NCBI GenBank assembly: GCA_023525715.1
Contig: CM042012.1
Location: 61,711,205-61,775,204, forward strand
Direction: 5' to 3'
DNA: 64,000 nucleotides
Source: Cichorium intybus
Lineage: Eukaryota; Streptophyta; Magnoliopsida; Asterales; Asteraceae
This document shows positions 37,109-48,966 of the stretch, one piece after another (the stretch's first letter is position 1; each line of letters opens with the position of its first letter). The position numbers and the translations under genes are program-made. The notes under the pieces were generated by a model. The model was not told the origin of the DNA, searched no databases, and was given only the letters and a program-made list of their open reading frames with translations.

Positions 37109-37364
37109 TTCATCATTTCTTAGCATTAAATGCCAAGCACACACTTTTCTGACATAACTGCTCACACGTCCCTTCATTCTCTTACCCGACGGTTTCTTAC
37201 ACAATTTCAAAATTGTTATAACCGTTCCCTCTTATTCTACTCTGACACACTCTTTCATCTCTTCCAAGTTTCCCTCTCTATCATCATAACCCTCTCTCGC
37301 TGCCGTCTCCAATCTCGCAACCCTAAATTTCTAAAAACTCCGTCTCTCACATCATAACTCTTCA
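37109..37364. other. Divergent intergenic region of element A, right part (CT-rich leader)
   Basis: C/T-rich sequence directly before the ATG at 37365, resembling a plant 5' untranslated leader. It belongs to element A. Confidence 0.5.
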
Positions 37365-40300
37365 ATGGCTTCACAATCACAAAGCGACAACGACACAATC
37401 CTTGTTGCCCTCCCCAATCTCTATCTCTCACAAGATCTCAACATTTACAAGCAGCATCTACGGGTACTCATTCACATACTGTCGAGACACAAACTGGTTA
37501 GAGCTTTCTTTCATCCACCCCCTGCTATACCAGTCTCTTTACTCCAAGATATTGTCTCCTCCGCCACCAAATGTCCAACCGGATATACCATAACCCTACA
37601 CGACGGTCAAAAGATCACCCTCGACAAGAAAATATTTGTCGCAGCACTGCAACTTCCATACCACAAATCCACCTTTGACCAACCCACCAATGCCCAACTT
37701 GAAACCATGATCTACAAAATGGGATACATGTATGACTTGCCAAAACTGTTCCAAATGTCTAATGGACACATCTCACCCTTATGGCAATGTCTGATCCACT
37801 ACATCATCAAGTGCTTAACAGGCAAAATGGGTGGTACAGACCAGTTAAGCAAATGCCTTATGGGCCTTCTTTGGAGTCTCTATTCTGGTTATGAAAATGA
37901 TCATGCAGCAATTCTCTTTGACGACTTTCTTTCCTACATACCCACCTCTCAGAAACCAAAAGGTCAAATTCACTCAGCATGTTTTTGGGCTATGTGCATC
38001 GAGTACATCTATCAGACTCTTCAGATCTCAATCCCTACACCAAGATCAGATGAAGACAAACTAATCATGCCTAAATCCAAACATTATGCCCCAAAAACAG
38101 ACTCCATATTTGGAAAAATCCGTAGATTACCTGACTCGCTTCTGAACCTAGCCGATCAGACAGAACCTGCTGTCACTTTCCACCTCACTACAACAAAGGG
38201 AGTACCCGATTATCCCCCTCACTCTCTCAAAGAATGTGAGGCCCCCAAGAAACTCAAAAAGAAAGCCTCTGAGTCCTCACCATCCAAACAACCTCCTAAA
38301 AAGAAGCAACGAAAAAGCAAAACGGTACCACTTTCTAACCCCCTTTTCTGATTTTCAGAAGTATCTTACTTCTGAACCCCCCCCCCCCCCCCTTTTCTGA
38401 TTTTCAGAAGTTTCTTACTTCTGAACCCCTTTTTCTGCTTTTCAGAAGTTTCTTACTTCTGAATCCTCTTTCTAAATTTCAGAAGTCTCTTACTTCTGAA
38501 TCCTTTTTCCAAATCATCATAACTCTATTATTTCTGACCGCCTTCTGATTCCTGACTTCTGAATTTTCAATTTCTGATTTTTTTTAAACAACAATTGGAC
38601 TCACTTTCAAACCAAGTGTTCTAATAGCAAGAAATCCAAGTATCCCACTGCTTGGTTACTTTATTTTAACTTCACAAGTGTTAACAAAATGGAGATCATA
38701 AATCCACAATATTGAATATTCAAATCACTATTGATTCAAATATCACTTTAAGATTGATTTCCCTCAGGTATGTGTTACATCTGGCATACGTTTCTATCAT
38801 CTAACTTGTGATCTATCCTGTTAGACATCTGAACCATCTTCTAAAGATTCCGAGTCAGAAAATTTGGAGGAAAGACAAAACTCTCCAGACTCGGACGATA
38901 CTCAAGAAGATATCAATATGATGGAAAACCCAAACTCACCTCCGAAAGTTAAAGAAAAAGAAAAAGTTACTGAAGACACCCCTAAAGTTACAATCATCCC
39001 AGATCGTACCCAACCTCCTAGTGACGCATCTGATTTTGACAAATGGAAATTTCAGACAGCCGTCGATGAACAAGCGTCCCTAGTAGCACGTCTCAAGAAT
39101 CAGTTTGATCTCAAACAGAAGGAACTCCAAATTCTCTCAGAACTTGGACCTCCATCCGAAAATGACTCAACAATAGTCAAATCAGAGCGCAAGCGAATCA
39201 ATGCCCTCTCTCTTCAAATTGATTCCTATCTGAGTGCCTCCTCAGCAAATTGGTAGACACTCCTGTCTATCTTTTTTATACTACTGAAACAGACTGGTCC
39301 AAGATTGCCTCAGACATCGTCCCTTTTACTTGGGACAAATTTCTTGAACTTGATCTTCAGAAGAAGAAGCTGCTGTAGAACACAATCGAGCAACCTACTG
39401 AGTCGGACTCCCGACTCATCATTTCTGAAACCCAATCCGTACCTATCGGAACCTCTCTCTTTGGTGCTGATCAAGAGGTCGACAAACCTTCCCAAATGCA
39501 TCAGGTTAACCTCAGTGACACCAACTCATCCTCCGATAAAGATGCCACAAAAATCCCTCCACAATCAGTCAACTCTCCTGTCCGAGATAATTCTCTACAT
39601 CAGAAAGTGGACGCTTTAACCACCATTCTGACTGAACTCAAAGCCTGACAAAATCAGGAGGCTCTGGTTAAAGAAATCGCTGAACTTAAAAACCGAGTTG
39701 CTGCACTCGAGAACAAGGATATTCTTCTACACTGCGATAGTCAAGCTGAAAAAATCATCACCGATGGTTTAGCTACAATTGACGCTCAGCGGGAATCTGA
39801 TGCCACTAACATGATGAAGACTGCTCAGAAGTTGCTTGACGAACTAGAGAAATGCCAAAAACAAGTTCCCGAACTCATTACCGTAGTACAAACCAAGCTC
39901 TCCGCCACAATGGACCACATGACCACTTACCTTAATGGGGTCCTTGCTGAAAATGCATCACTCCGGAGAACTCATGCTCTTCTTCAAATGCTCACTCATA
40001 CATTGCAAGCCATCACCGGCACAATGGAAGGTCCTATCCAGCAACTTAAGATCTGCACCGACTTGAATATTCAAGTTATGGGGGACATTCAAGCATCGGC
40101 TGCCACACCTCTTCCTGATTGTATTAAAAAGGAGGTTGATAACGTCTCTGCTAAACTCGACTCCATCTTAGGTCGCCTGCCTGTGCCCCCTTCAGTTCCT
40201 GCAGGTGCCCCAGGAGGGGGAGAGGCGGATAAATCAGGAGAGGTGGATAAATCAAAAGAGACTACGACTGATGACATGGTCATAGATACGAATGCTGGTC

Positions 40301-41527
40301 CAAGCGGGACAAAAGAAAACGATGAAGTTCAACATCAGAAATCAGAAGAGAAACATGCACGAGTCAGCAATGAAGAATCAGAAAAAGAACTATCTGCTGA
40401 GAAAAAGTCAGCAGAGGAGGAGACAAATCAGAAGGAAACTCCGAAAGTACCTACACCTCACTCCTCTCCTCTGAAAACTCCGATTCCGACAGATGAAGTT
40501 CCATCAGAAGACGAGATTCTCGTATACTCGCCTATCAAGGAATCCGATCCCCAGAGGTCAAGGACAAGAAATCAAAGTTCTTCGATTCCCAAGCTATTAA
40601 ACATGTTGAAGACTTTAGTACCGAATCAGAGCCTGACCTAAACCAAGGTGATCCAACTGGTCCCAACAGACCCATCTTTTCAAACATCCTCAAGTACCGA
40701 CCATTGACCGATTCTGATTACACACCCTTCAAGTCATACAATCCTCCTCCCACATCCAAACACAACTGGGACATACCGTTGACTCCAAACCGAGAGAAAT
40801 ACCGATACACTCTCAATTTCACAGGAGAATCAGGAGCCAACAAAGAACTAGATGCTTACTACAAAAATCAGTAATTCTTCAAGACATGGACCAAACCTCA
40901 AGTTGATACATGGTCAGACGAAGTCATAACATCTGTTCTAAGTGTCAAAAGAAGAAGCTTTCAGAAATCAGAATTCTTCGAATATGAGCTGGTCAGAAAC
41001 TACAACTACGACAAGAAGATTCTGATAACAGAAGCCGACTTCCGAAAAATGAACCCAGCAGACATCTTTACAATTGTCATAAAGCTATCCAACAAAGAAA
41101 AACAAGATGCCAGAGAAGCTTATATTGCAGCCAGAAGATTTTTACATAGCCTCGTAGAAGAGTTCTGCTTTACTGATGCAGAAATGTACAAACTCATTAA
41201 GAACCACCCAGATCAGCAATTCACGCACAAAGCTGATCTATCTATGCCAGACAACCGAAACAACTAGAAAAGAGGTGCAACCTTTGACCCAGTACTTGGA
41301 CTGGTATATAAGAATCCAGCGGAAAAAGGATCCTATCTTTTTCTTCGTGCTGATCAAATCAAAAGAGTTCCTAATGCAATGTTAAAAGAATACATCAAGG
41401 CCGTGAAGAAATCAACCTCATCAGACCCAGAAGCTAAGAAGGAAATGCTTCTGAGAATGGCATGGCTGCTGGAGATCAGAAAATTCTGGGGATATGCTGC
41501 AAGACAAGGCGTAAATGACAAATGTTG
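37365..41527 (+). pseudogene. Sense accessory ORF of element A (env-like position; nuclear-type protein)
   Basis: Downstream of pol, in the place where SIRE/Maximus elements carry an env-like ORF. Exon 1 is 37365-38324. A GT..AG intron (38325-38824) keeps the frame into exon 2, which starts at 38825 (TSEPSSKDSE). Exon 2 is broken: frame change near 39250, stops near 39376 and 39647, frame change near 40590, stops at 40872 and 41265, end near 41527. Content: a folded N-terminal domain (LRVLIHILSRHKLVRAFF, then ITLDKKIFVAALQLP), a basic nuclear-localisation-like cluster (KKLKKKASESSPSKQPPKKK), an acidic linker, a coiled coil (39660-40100), a Lys/Glu/Ser-rich stretch, and a C-terminal domain (FDPVLGLVYKNPAEKGSYLF). 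No signal peptide or membrane segment was seen, so the envelope label is doubtful. Confidence 0.65.
38340..38540. repeat. Tandem repeat with C tract inside the accessory-ORF intron
   Basis: About four units of roughly 40-48 bp built on TTTTCTGATTTTCAGAAGT + TTCTTACTTCTGAA, each with the inverted pair CAGAAGT/ACTTCTG. The first is followed by a run of about 16 C (38378-38392). Confidence 0.85.
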
Positions 41528-41561
41528 AAGATGTTGAATCAAACTCCTCGATTGGTCACCG

Positions 41562-41571
41562 AATGGGGAAT
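41562..41571 (+). promoter_or_regulatory. Element A polypurine tract
   Basis: AATGGGGAAT directly before the 3' LTR; partly degraded. Confidence 0.65.
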
Positions 41572-42654
41572 AGTTAGTGCTAAAAGTCAAATCATTGACC
41601 AACTCGTCATTTGATATGTTTGGATGTAATCTTTATTTTGATGGAATGTTAGACAATTACTTTGAATGAATGATTTAAGTTATGATTAGAATATTATATC
41701 TAAGTGTATGATACATCTTTTACTACTGTCTGTAATGTACTGCGTTCTGATAGTCATCCGAAATCCAGCCTTGGATTTCGGAACTCAGAAGTATATTAAA
41801 TCAGAAGTTACAATACTCAGAAGACATAGTTCAGAAGTGGTTCAGAATTCTAAGCTCCGAACTGACTCAGAAGAGCATTAAAGCTCAGCAAAGATCATAT
41901 CTCTAAGATACTCGGATTACGGAATGTCAGGACTCTGAAATCTACACATGATTTCAGATTATTAATATGATCAACCAATTGGAGATTCTACACTTAATCA
42001 TTCTACAAGGAAGACTGAAGATCTGAAGATCATCGTGAATATAAGATAAAGGATAAGCACTCCAACGTATAGGATATGATTAGACTAGATCAGGCATGGC
42101 TCTCTAGAAGTATGTCTGTTGTACTTAGAATATTATTATATTATATGCAAGCCACCCTAGTCTGACATTGTATTATTATATTAGCTTCATCCTCCCTTAT
42201 CTGACTGAAGAGAGACGTGTTGTCTCCTCTTCAGTCCATAAGTTATTATTCGAAGGTCCTCCCTTAGTCTATAAAAGGGAGACCAAATCCATCTTTAGTC
42301 CTCATGAGTTTGAGAGACTTTATGTAACACTTTCATATTTATCAATACAATCTCTCATTCCATCAACTCTCATGTTCTTATCTGCATTTCTTACTACCCT
42401 TACTTTTCTAGCACTTTTAACTTTCAGTCTTTATATTTTCAAGTTATATCACTGTTAATCCATATTATTTATTGTTGAGCTATTAAGATCTATTCTAAGT
42501 ATTACTTCTTCATTATAATTCTGCATCCATATCAAGTCTTCGAACTTGTCCATCTCAAGTCTTAGGACTTGTCCACCTCCGAAACCTTCAGTTTCGGACC
42601 TTTACTTACCGCAACTTTTCTTTCCGTACTTACTTAGAATATTTGGCGACAACA
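41572..42654 (+). repeat. Element A 3' LTR
   Basis: 1083 bp, matching 11030-12109; the first base is A instead of T. It ends GGCGACAACA, followed by TSD CTACT. Confidence 0.94.
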
Positions 42655-42659
42655 CTACT

Positions 42660-42893
42660 AGTGACACGAACCTCCTACCTCTCCATTTCCTTATCATGGC
42701 TTCAAACCTGTGAAATCGACCAATGACACCGAACTTTCCTTCTCGCCATTGCCTCAGCATATCTTCAAACTGGTATGCACTTTCAGTTCTTATGATAGCT
42801 TCCCCACTGGAATCCAATGGACATAGAAGATTTGGGATAGTCAGGGATATGTACTTCTTTAAATTCAAAGTCAAAGAGAAAGGAAAATCGGTA
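42660..42893. repeat. Right part of the degenerate repeat array split by A, and LTR upstream part
   Basis: Continues the 60-70-bp units of 10905-11029 (see there) to about 42790, then 100 bp of unassigned sequence before the 18-bp minisatellite. Confidence 0.45.
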
Positions 42894-43335
42894 TTATGTT
42901 GGGTGCCATGATTGTGCTGTGTACGATTGAATGTGGTGGGTGACATGATTGAGCTGGGTGCCATGATTGAGTTGGCTGCCATCATTGAGCTGTGTTTCAT
43001 GATTGTGATGTGTACCATGATTGTGCTAGATGACATGATTGAGCTAGGTGCTATGATTGATTTGGGTGCCATCATTGAGGTAGGTGTTATCATTGTGTTA
43101 TGTACCATGATTATCTTGGATACCATGTTTGTGTTGGGTGTCGTCATTGAGTTGGGTGCCATCATTAACTTGGGTGCCATCATTGTGTTGGATGTCATGA
43201 TTGTGCAGTGTACTATGAATGTGCTATTTTCCTTGATTGTGTTGTGTGCCTTGTTTGTGTTGTGTGCCTTTTTTGTGTTGTGTGCCTTCTTTCTGTTATG
43301 TACCTTATTTTTGTTATATGCCTTTTATAGGGGTA
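42894..43335. repeat. 18-bp minisatellite, about 24 units
   Basis: Unit TGGGTGCCATCATTGTGT with many variants. Because 18 is a multiple of 3, both strands stay open (for example 42912-43370), giving false repetitive ORFs. Confidence 0.92.
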
Positions 43336-43672
43336 GAGTGTCTCTGATGTGTATATCGTGTATGTTCTAAATTCACTAAGCTATGTGCTTACCCTTTCCA
43401 TATTAAGCCACTGTTTCAAGTACTTTAGGTGTGGGTGATGGCAAGGCGTGACATGTACAAACTGGTGCAGCTTCTTTTGGGGACTTATGTTTTTTGATTT
43501 GATGTTAGTTAGATGTCCGCTGATTGATGAATTTTGTTGACAATGAAATGTTTTGCAAGATTTGAATGATGTTTATGATTAAAGTTTTATAAATAAATGA
43601 TGTGTTTTATTTAAAATGGTTTTCTAGAAAAATTTTAAATTGTCATAAAAACTAGGACGTTACATTATTGGT
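42894..43672 (+). repeat. Gypsy-like LTR, left copy (E1)
   Basis: It ends ACTAGGACGTTACA at 43672, as expected for the family that includes C (GGGATGTTACA). It contains the conserved core ATTCACTAAGCTATGTGCTTACC..GGCAAGGCGTGAC (43370-43452). Upstream is an 18-bp minisatellite. The left end is not defined. Confidence 0.65.
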
Positions 43673-43905
43673 ACACGACACTGTCCTGCCTCTATTACTG
43701 AGACTCGGTACAATGCTACCTTATTAGTATATGACACTGTCCTATCCCTATTAATGAGACCTGGTACAGTGCTACCTTATTGGTATACGACACAGTCCTA
43801 CCCCTTATTACTTAGACCCGGTACAGTGTTACCTTATTCATATACGATATTGTCATGCCTCTATTACTAAGACCCAAGACAGTGCTACCTTATTGGTATC
43901 ATAAT
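43673..43905. repeat. 57-bp tandem array beside the LTR end
   Basis: Four units and a partial fifth start in phase with the LTR end: TTATTGGTATACGACACTG, then CTATTACTGAGACC, then GGTACAGTGCTACC. The last partial unit reads TTATTGGTATCATAAT. Confidence 0.88.
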
Positions 43906-44657
43906 ACAACATTATCACAACCGTAAATCTCATTCCTATAGGGTTCGCTAAAATTCAAACTAGTCCACACCATAAGTCAACGGTCAAAAGTCAACTCCAG
44001 GTAAAAAAGTCAACATCAGCACGAATAGCGGCACTATCGCCTACTGTTCTCGTCACTTAAGAGTGTGAACCTATTTACGGGTCTTTCCAAATTTCATGGC
44101 GCTTTCCCAAGGCCTTAGCGATGCTAATTCTCAAATGTTCATTTTCTTCATTAAGTCCTTAATCGGTCCAACCAGTGGCCATGGCCTTTCCAGAACTCAA
44201 CCATGGGATCAAAGGCTCGTCTTTCATTCATTAATTTGGACATGCATGTCCCATACATGTCCGAAATCTTAACCCTAATCCTAAAATTATGATAATCGTA
44301 TTTTTCTAAGGCATGGCTTAAGGTGACAGAGGGTAAGGTCTTGAACACGAATTAAAGTTCCAAAAGAGTGTTCTTGGGTAGATATAAACTGTGGAGTCCT
44401 TCAAACTTCAGCCATGGCATAATATGATCCATCAATTGACAAAACCATGACTAAACCTCAATAACACGTTCATATAACCAAAATAGGGCCTTGAGATACT
44501 TACAATGGTCCTAAGCATCGAGGAGAAGATCAGGAACCTGAAGTGACTTGATGCTACAACTCCAAAACACCTTCTTCTTTTTTGTAACTTCCAAAAGCAA
44601 GAGAACGATCCTAGATTCATTGGGTTTAGGATGGGTTAAAATGGTTATCATCATGTT
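43906..44657. other. Unassigned, retroelement-like
   Basis: No gene seen. It contains AAGTCAACGGTCAAAAGTCAA and GTCAAC words common in plant LTRs. It is probably part of an old LTR element into which D inserted. Confidence 0.35.
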
Positions 44658-44662
44658 CCTGT

Positions 44663-45858
44663 TGTTGAGATAGTATGGAGCCTAATCCAAACTGAATGAA
44701 GACCCAAGACAGCCGAAGTGGTACAATTGTCTATAGCAACCAGAAAATAAAGGCGAGTCGAAGCTAGAGCTGTGAATGTGTGCATCTCTAAAAAGTCTCC
44801 AGACATTCAGTCTAGTGGGAGTCCTTCGCTCCAGTCAGATCAGTCATGGCAGATCATAAATAAGAAGGGGTGACCCTTCAGAAGATTTGTAGAAGGTTGA
44901 ACCAAATGCATGAAGATCAGCAAGACTAAGGCAGCCTTTCCTTGTCCGGATCCGAAGCCATATCCAATGCAGGGATGCGAATGTGTCTAATCATTCGGAC
45001 CGAGGAAGATCAAACCACGTTTGGATGAGAAGATACGTCCTCATCATAAACATGAATGAAGATATCCAAGATTGACGATAGAAATCAGTTGGTGACAGAA
45101 TCGTTACCAGACTAAAGAACTGTGACTAAAAGATAACTTTATTCGGACCGAAAGGAAATATCCGAGGATGCCTCTCATCAGTGACTCATGCGGATCATAG
45201 TTCATCGTGGTAGCAATAGCTTACGTTATGGTCACAAGATTGAACGCATCAGTAGCAGGAGAAGTATAGTAGACAGAAGTTGCAGAAGCACAAGTCGGAC
45301 AGTTACAGTCTTGTTGAAGGGAAGATCTCAACCAAAGACCAATGGGGTCTTCAACCGAAGGCGAGGCATCGGTTGTACCTGGTATTGGTATTGTTACATC
45401 TCATGTCAGAATAATATTGGGAACACGCCAAAATAGTACACTGTGTCTGGGGCAACATGGGGAGCATGGTGTTGTCTACTTTATGAGTCTATAAAGTGAT
45501 AAGATGCAGGGCTAGTTTGTCCTTTTTCTTTTTCCCGCCCAAAGACTTCGCGTTCAAGCTTCCATATCCCACTATCTATACATCTCATCTACTACTCATT
45601 GTAACAATGTAAACATATCAATGATATGAGTGTAGTTATAATTTCTCTCTTGTAAAATCATTGAAGTTTATCAATGAAGTTTCTCTCGTTTCTCAAAGTG
45701 GGCGTAGCCCAACGAGATGTTGGGTGAACCACTTTAAATCATTGTGTTTCTAGTTCTCAATTTATTTTTCGTTACCCACTAGCCTAGATAGTTGAGTGAA
45801 TGTTTTTCGAAGTACTTGGCTGTGTTTGTTGGTGTGCCCTTCCGCTGTGTACCCAACA
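44663..45858 (+). repeat. Element D 5' LTR
   Basis: 1196 bp, TGTTGAGATAGT to GTACCCAACA. It lacks about 80 bp that the 3' LTR has at 48283-48362. Confidence 0.93.
45490..45496 (+). promoter_or_regulatory. TATA box of element D LTR
   Basis: TATAAAG; the same sequence is at 48594-48600 in the 3' LTR. Confidence 0.55.
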
Positions 45859-45861
45859 AAC

Positions 45862-45873
45862 TGGTATCAGAGC
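45862..45873 (+). promoter_or_regulatory. Element D primer-binding site (iMet)
   Basis: TGGTATCAGAGC, three bases after the 5' LTR. Confidence 0.9.
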
Positions 45874-47672
45874 TTCATGGTTGAAGTCGGGAGGTCCAAG
45901 ATCGACAAACAGGAGTTCATAACTTTGACTATTGGGGTATGGAGACGTAAGGTTGACCCTGCCAGATCTGCTGCACCTGTCCACAGTTTGAATAACCTAG
46001 AGATGTGGCAATGGCGGTGGAAGAACCAAGTTGAAGAGAGAACGGATCTAGAGGCAGGCCTAACATAACATGTAATATGGAGATGGAGTTATCGTTACTA
46101 TGATCCATGCTCTAGTTTTCGACGTCTCGGGTTGGACAAGGCTCTTTCGACACATCAATAGGCCAAGTCCAGGTACCCCGTCACTCTTCTGGAAGCAAAA
46201 GTTGGAGAAACCCACTGAAGTGCCGAAAGTCAACACTCGCGTCAGAAGTCATAGCGTCGGTCCTTACCGAGGTGACAGTCTCTAACCGAAGTTAACATCA
46301 GAAGAGAGGCAAGAGTAAAAGAATGGATCCCCATATCCGAGAAGTTTCAAGGCCAAAGACTTCAATTCCTAAGTCAGTCTTAACCGAAGAACCATCCGAA
46401 AGGGAAGTACGTTCACAACGACGTACAGCTCCATACTCAAAAGCCTAAGTTTTCAGTTAGCTTGTTGGTTGCGTTGACGAAGACTGCAAGGTGGATGAGT
46501 ATCTCTTGCACATCTAAGGGTCTTTGGATGAGTCACAATTGTCAGAACTAGACAAGTGACAGTGACTGGAGTGAAGTCCATCTAGAAGAAAGACCAGTCT
46601 ACCTTAGATGAACCCACTGCACTTCACTAGCCCATGCGGCAGGAGAGTCGAAGGCAGTAGGAGCATCAGAAGTTCTAGTAACATCAGGGTGTTGACATTC
46701 ACTGCCATGGAAGGTGAATTGTCTATTCAATACCTTTGATGTTGTACCCTTGTTGGCAAAGTACAACTGCTAACCGAAGAGGAGTATCTGACATCTCGTC
46801 TGGAGTCATGAGGACGAAGTTTCCATACAGTGGAATATAACTAGAAAGACGAGAGATGTTCAGTTTGGCAGGAACGAGACTTGGTTCTCTATCAATTAAA
46901 TCGGCAGAAAGTGGCACTTCAGAGCCGAAGGTCGTTCATGCATCAAAGATTGTCGAAAAACAAGAAGTACAAGAAAGGGTGTGGAATATCCTAAACAGTG
47001 GGAATGCAATTAATTAAGATCTTTTCTCCTCACAGTGACAAAGATGAGCATCCAAGGTTCTTAGTACCTTGGCCATGGTGGAGTTTACCCCATAAGGTCA
47101 GATGTGAAGCCTCGCATACTTATACACAATCAGACCGAACGTCTTCCCATTGCTACACCAGTCGGAGTTTCCAGTTGTTGATGGGAAACCAGGTGTGCAC
47201 GGAAGGAAGCTTGTATGGATAACAAGGAATAACAGGAGCTCAAAAATAAGTGTATCATTTGTTGCTCTAGGAAGTCTAGAACACCTCGTTCATCATCCTC
47301 AAGTTGTACAGTTGATGCTATGTTGGAGGAGGGATCCAACATACAGATTATCAACAAGCTTAGATCTTATGGTCTAGAACGTTCAGAATATGAACTCGGC
47401 ACAGCTTAGCTGATTAAGTAGGAGTAAGTCGTCAAGAGTATGAGCTTCAAACATCTGAAGGACGTTTCAGTCGAAGTGTATCCTGAAAGTCCCAAGAGAA
47501 GCTCATGATACAGTTGCTGAAGAACACTACTTTCCCCATTTGAAGGTTCATCACTTTCAAAGCAAACGTTAAGGCGGGAGTATTCTTAACGACCTTCGTT
47601 GAAAAAGGCAGAGATCGAGAGAGAGAATACAAGAAGAACTTGGTAGACAGGAAGATTAGTTCAGATCAGTCT
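45874..47672. other. Element D interior, no intact gene
   Basis: Purine-rich, with frequent CCGAAG / AACCGAAG words, also common in its LTRs. No integrase, RT or protease motif was seen in six frames. Confidence 0.6.
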
Positions 47673-47685
47673 CCAAGTGGGAGAT
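47673..47685 (+). promoter_or_regulatory. Element D polypurine tract
   Basis: CCAAGTGGGAGAT, directly before the 3' LTR. Confidence 0.85.
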
Positions 47686-48961
47686 TGTTGAGTTAGTGCG
47701 GAGCCTAATACGAACTAGAGAAAGACCCAAGACAGCCAAAGTGGAACAGTTGTCTGAAGCAACCAGAAAACAGAGGCGAGTTAAAACTAGTGTTGTGAAG
47801 GTGTGCATCTCAAACAAGTCTCCAGGCATTCAGTCTAGTGGGAGTCCTTCGCTCAGGTCAGATCAGCCATGGCAGATCAGAAATAAGAAGGGGTGACCCT
47901 TCAGAAGATCTGCAGAAGGTTGAACCGAAGGCATGAAGATCGGCAGGACTAAGGCAGCCTTGCCTTGTCCGGATCCGAAGCCATGACAAGTGTAGGGATC
48001 CAAATGTTTCTAATCATTTGGACAGATCAAACCTCATTCGGATGAGAAGATACGTCCTTAGCATGTACATGAAGGAAGATATCCAAGATTGACAACAGAA
48101 GTCAGTTGGTGACGGAATCGTTACCAGACTAAAGAATTGTGACTAAGAGATAACTTTATATGGACCGAAGGGAGATATCTGAGGATGCCTCTCATCAGTG
48201 TCTCATGCGGATCATAGTTCATCGTGACAGCAATAGCTTAGGCTATGGTCATAGGAATGAACGCATCAGCAGTAGGAGAAGATGAATCCACAGAATCCTC
48301 TAACCGAAGTTAAGTCTGGAAGAAGAAGTTTTTATTGAAGGAAGAGTTAACCCTTGTATGAAGTATAGTTCGACAGAAGTTACAGAAGCATAATTCGGAC
48401 AGTTATAGTCTCGTTGAAGGAAAGATCTCAACCGAAGACCAATCGGGGTTCTTCAACCGAAAGCGAGGCATCGGTTGTACCCGGTATTGGTATTGTTGCA
48501 TCTCATGTTAGAAGAATATTGGGAACACACCAAAGAACAATACACTGTGCCAGGGGAAGCATGGGGAGCATGGTGTTGTCTACTATATGAGTCTATAAAG
48601 TGATAAGGTGCGGGGCTAGTTTGTCCTTTTGCTTTTTCCCGCCCAAAGTCTTGTGTTTTCAAGCTTCCATATCCCGCTATCAATACATTTCATCTTATAC
48701 TCATTGTAACATGTTAAACATATCAATGATATGAGTGTAGTCATAGTTTCTCTCTTGTAAATCATTGAAGTTTATCAATGAAGTTTCTCTCGTTTCTCAC
48801 AGTGGACGTAGCCCAACGAGATGTTGGGTGAACCACTTTAAATCTTGTATTTCTAGTTCTCAATTTATTTTTCATTACCCACTAGCCTAGATAGTTGAGT
48901 GAACGTTTGTCTAAGTACTTGGTCGTGTTCGTTGGTGTGCCCTTCCGCTGCGTACACAACA
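47686..48961 (+). repeat. Element D 3' LTR
   Basis: 1276 bp, TGTTGAGTTAGT to TACACAACA. It is clearly diverged from the 5' LTR at scattered sites, more than A, B or C are between their own LTRs. Confidence 0.93.
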
Positions 48962-48966
48962 CCTGT

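Larger units (their letters stand above)
44663..48961 (+). mobile_element. Element D: non-autonomous LTR element, TSD CCTGT
   Basis: LTRs at 44663-45858 and 47686-48961 are flanked by CCTGT (44658-44662 and 48962-48966). An iMet primer site is at 45862 and a polypurine tract at 47673-47685. The 1.8-kb interior has only a short ORF (45868-46068) whose start faintly resembles a Copia gag start (DKQEFITLTIGVWRRKV). There are no pol motifs. The class is presumably Copia-derived, judging from the primer site and tract. Confidence 0.92.

Noticed and set aside
42602..43370. Long ORFs of 198 and 152 residues on opposite strands
   Set aside because: They are produced by the 18-bp minisatellite in an LTR; composition is purely repetitive. 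The same applies to 49187-49535.
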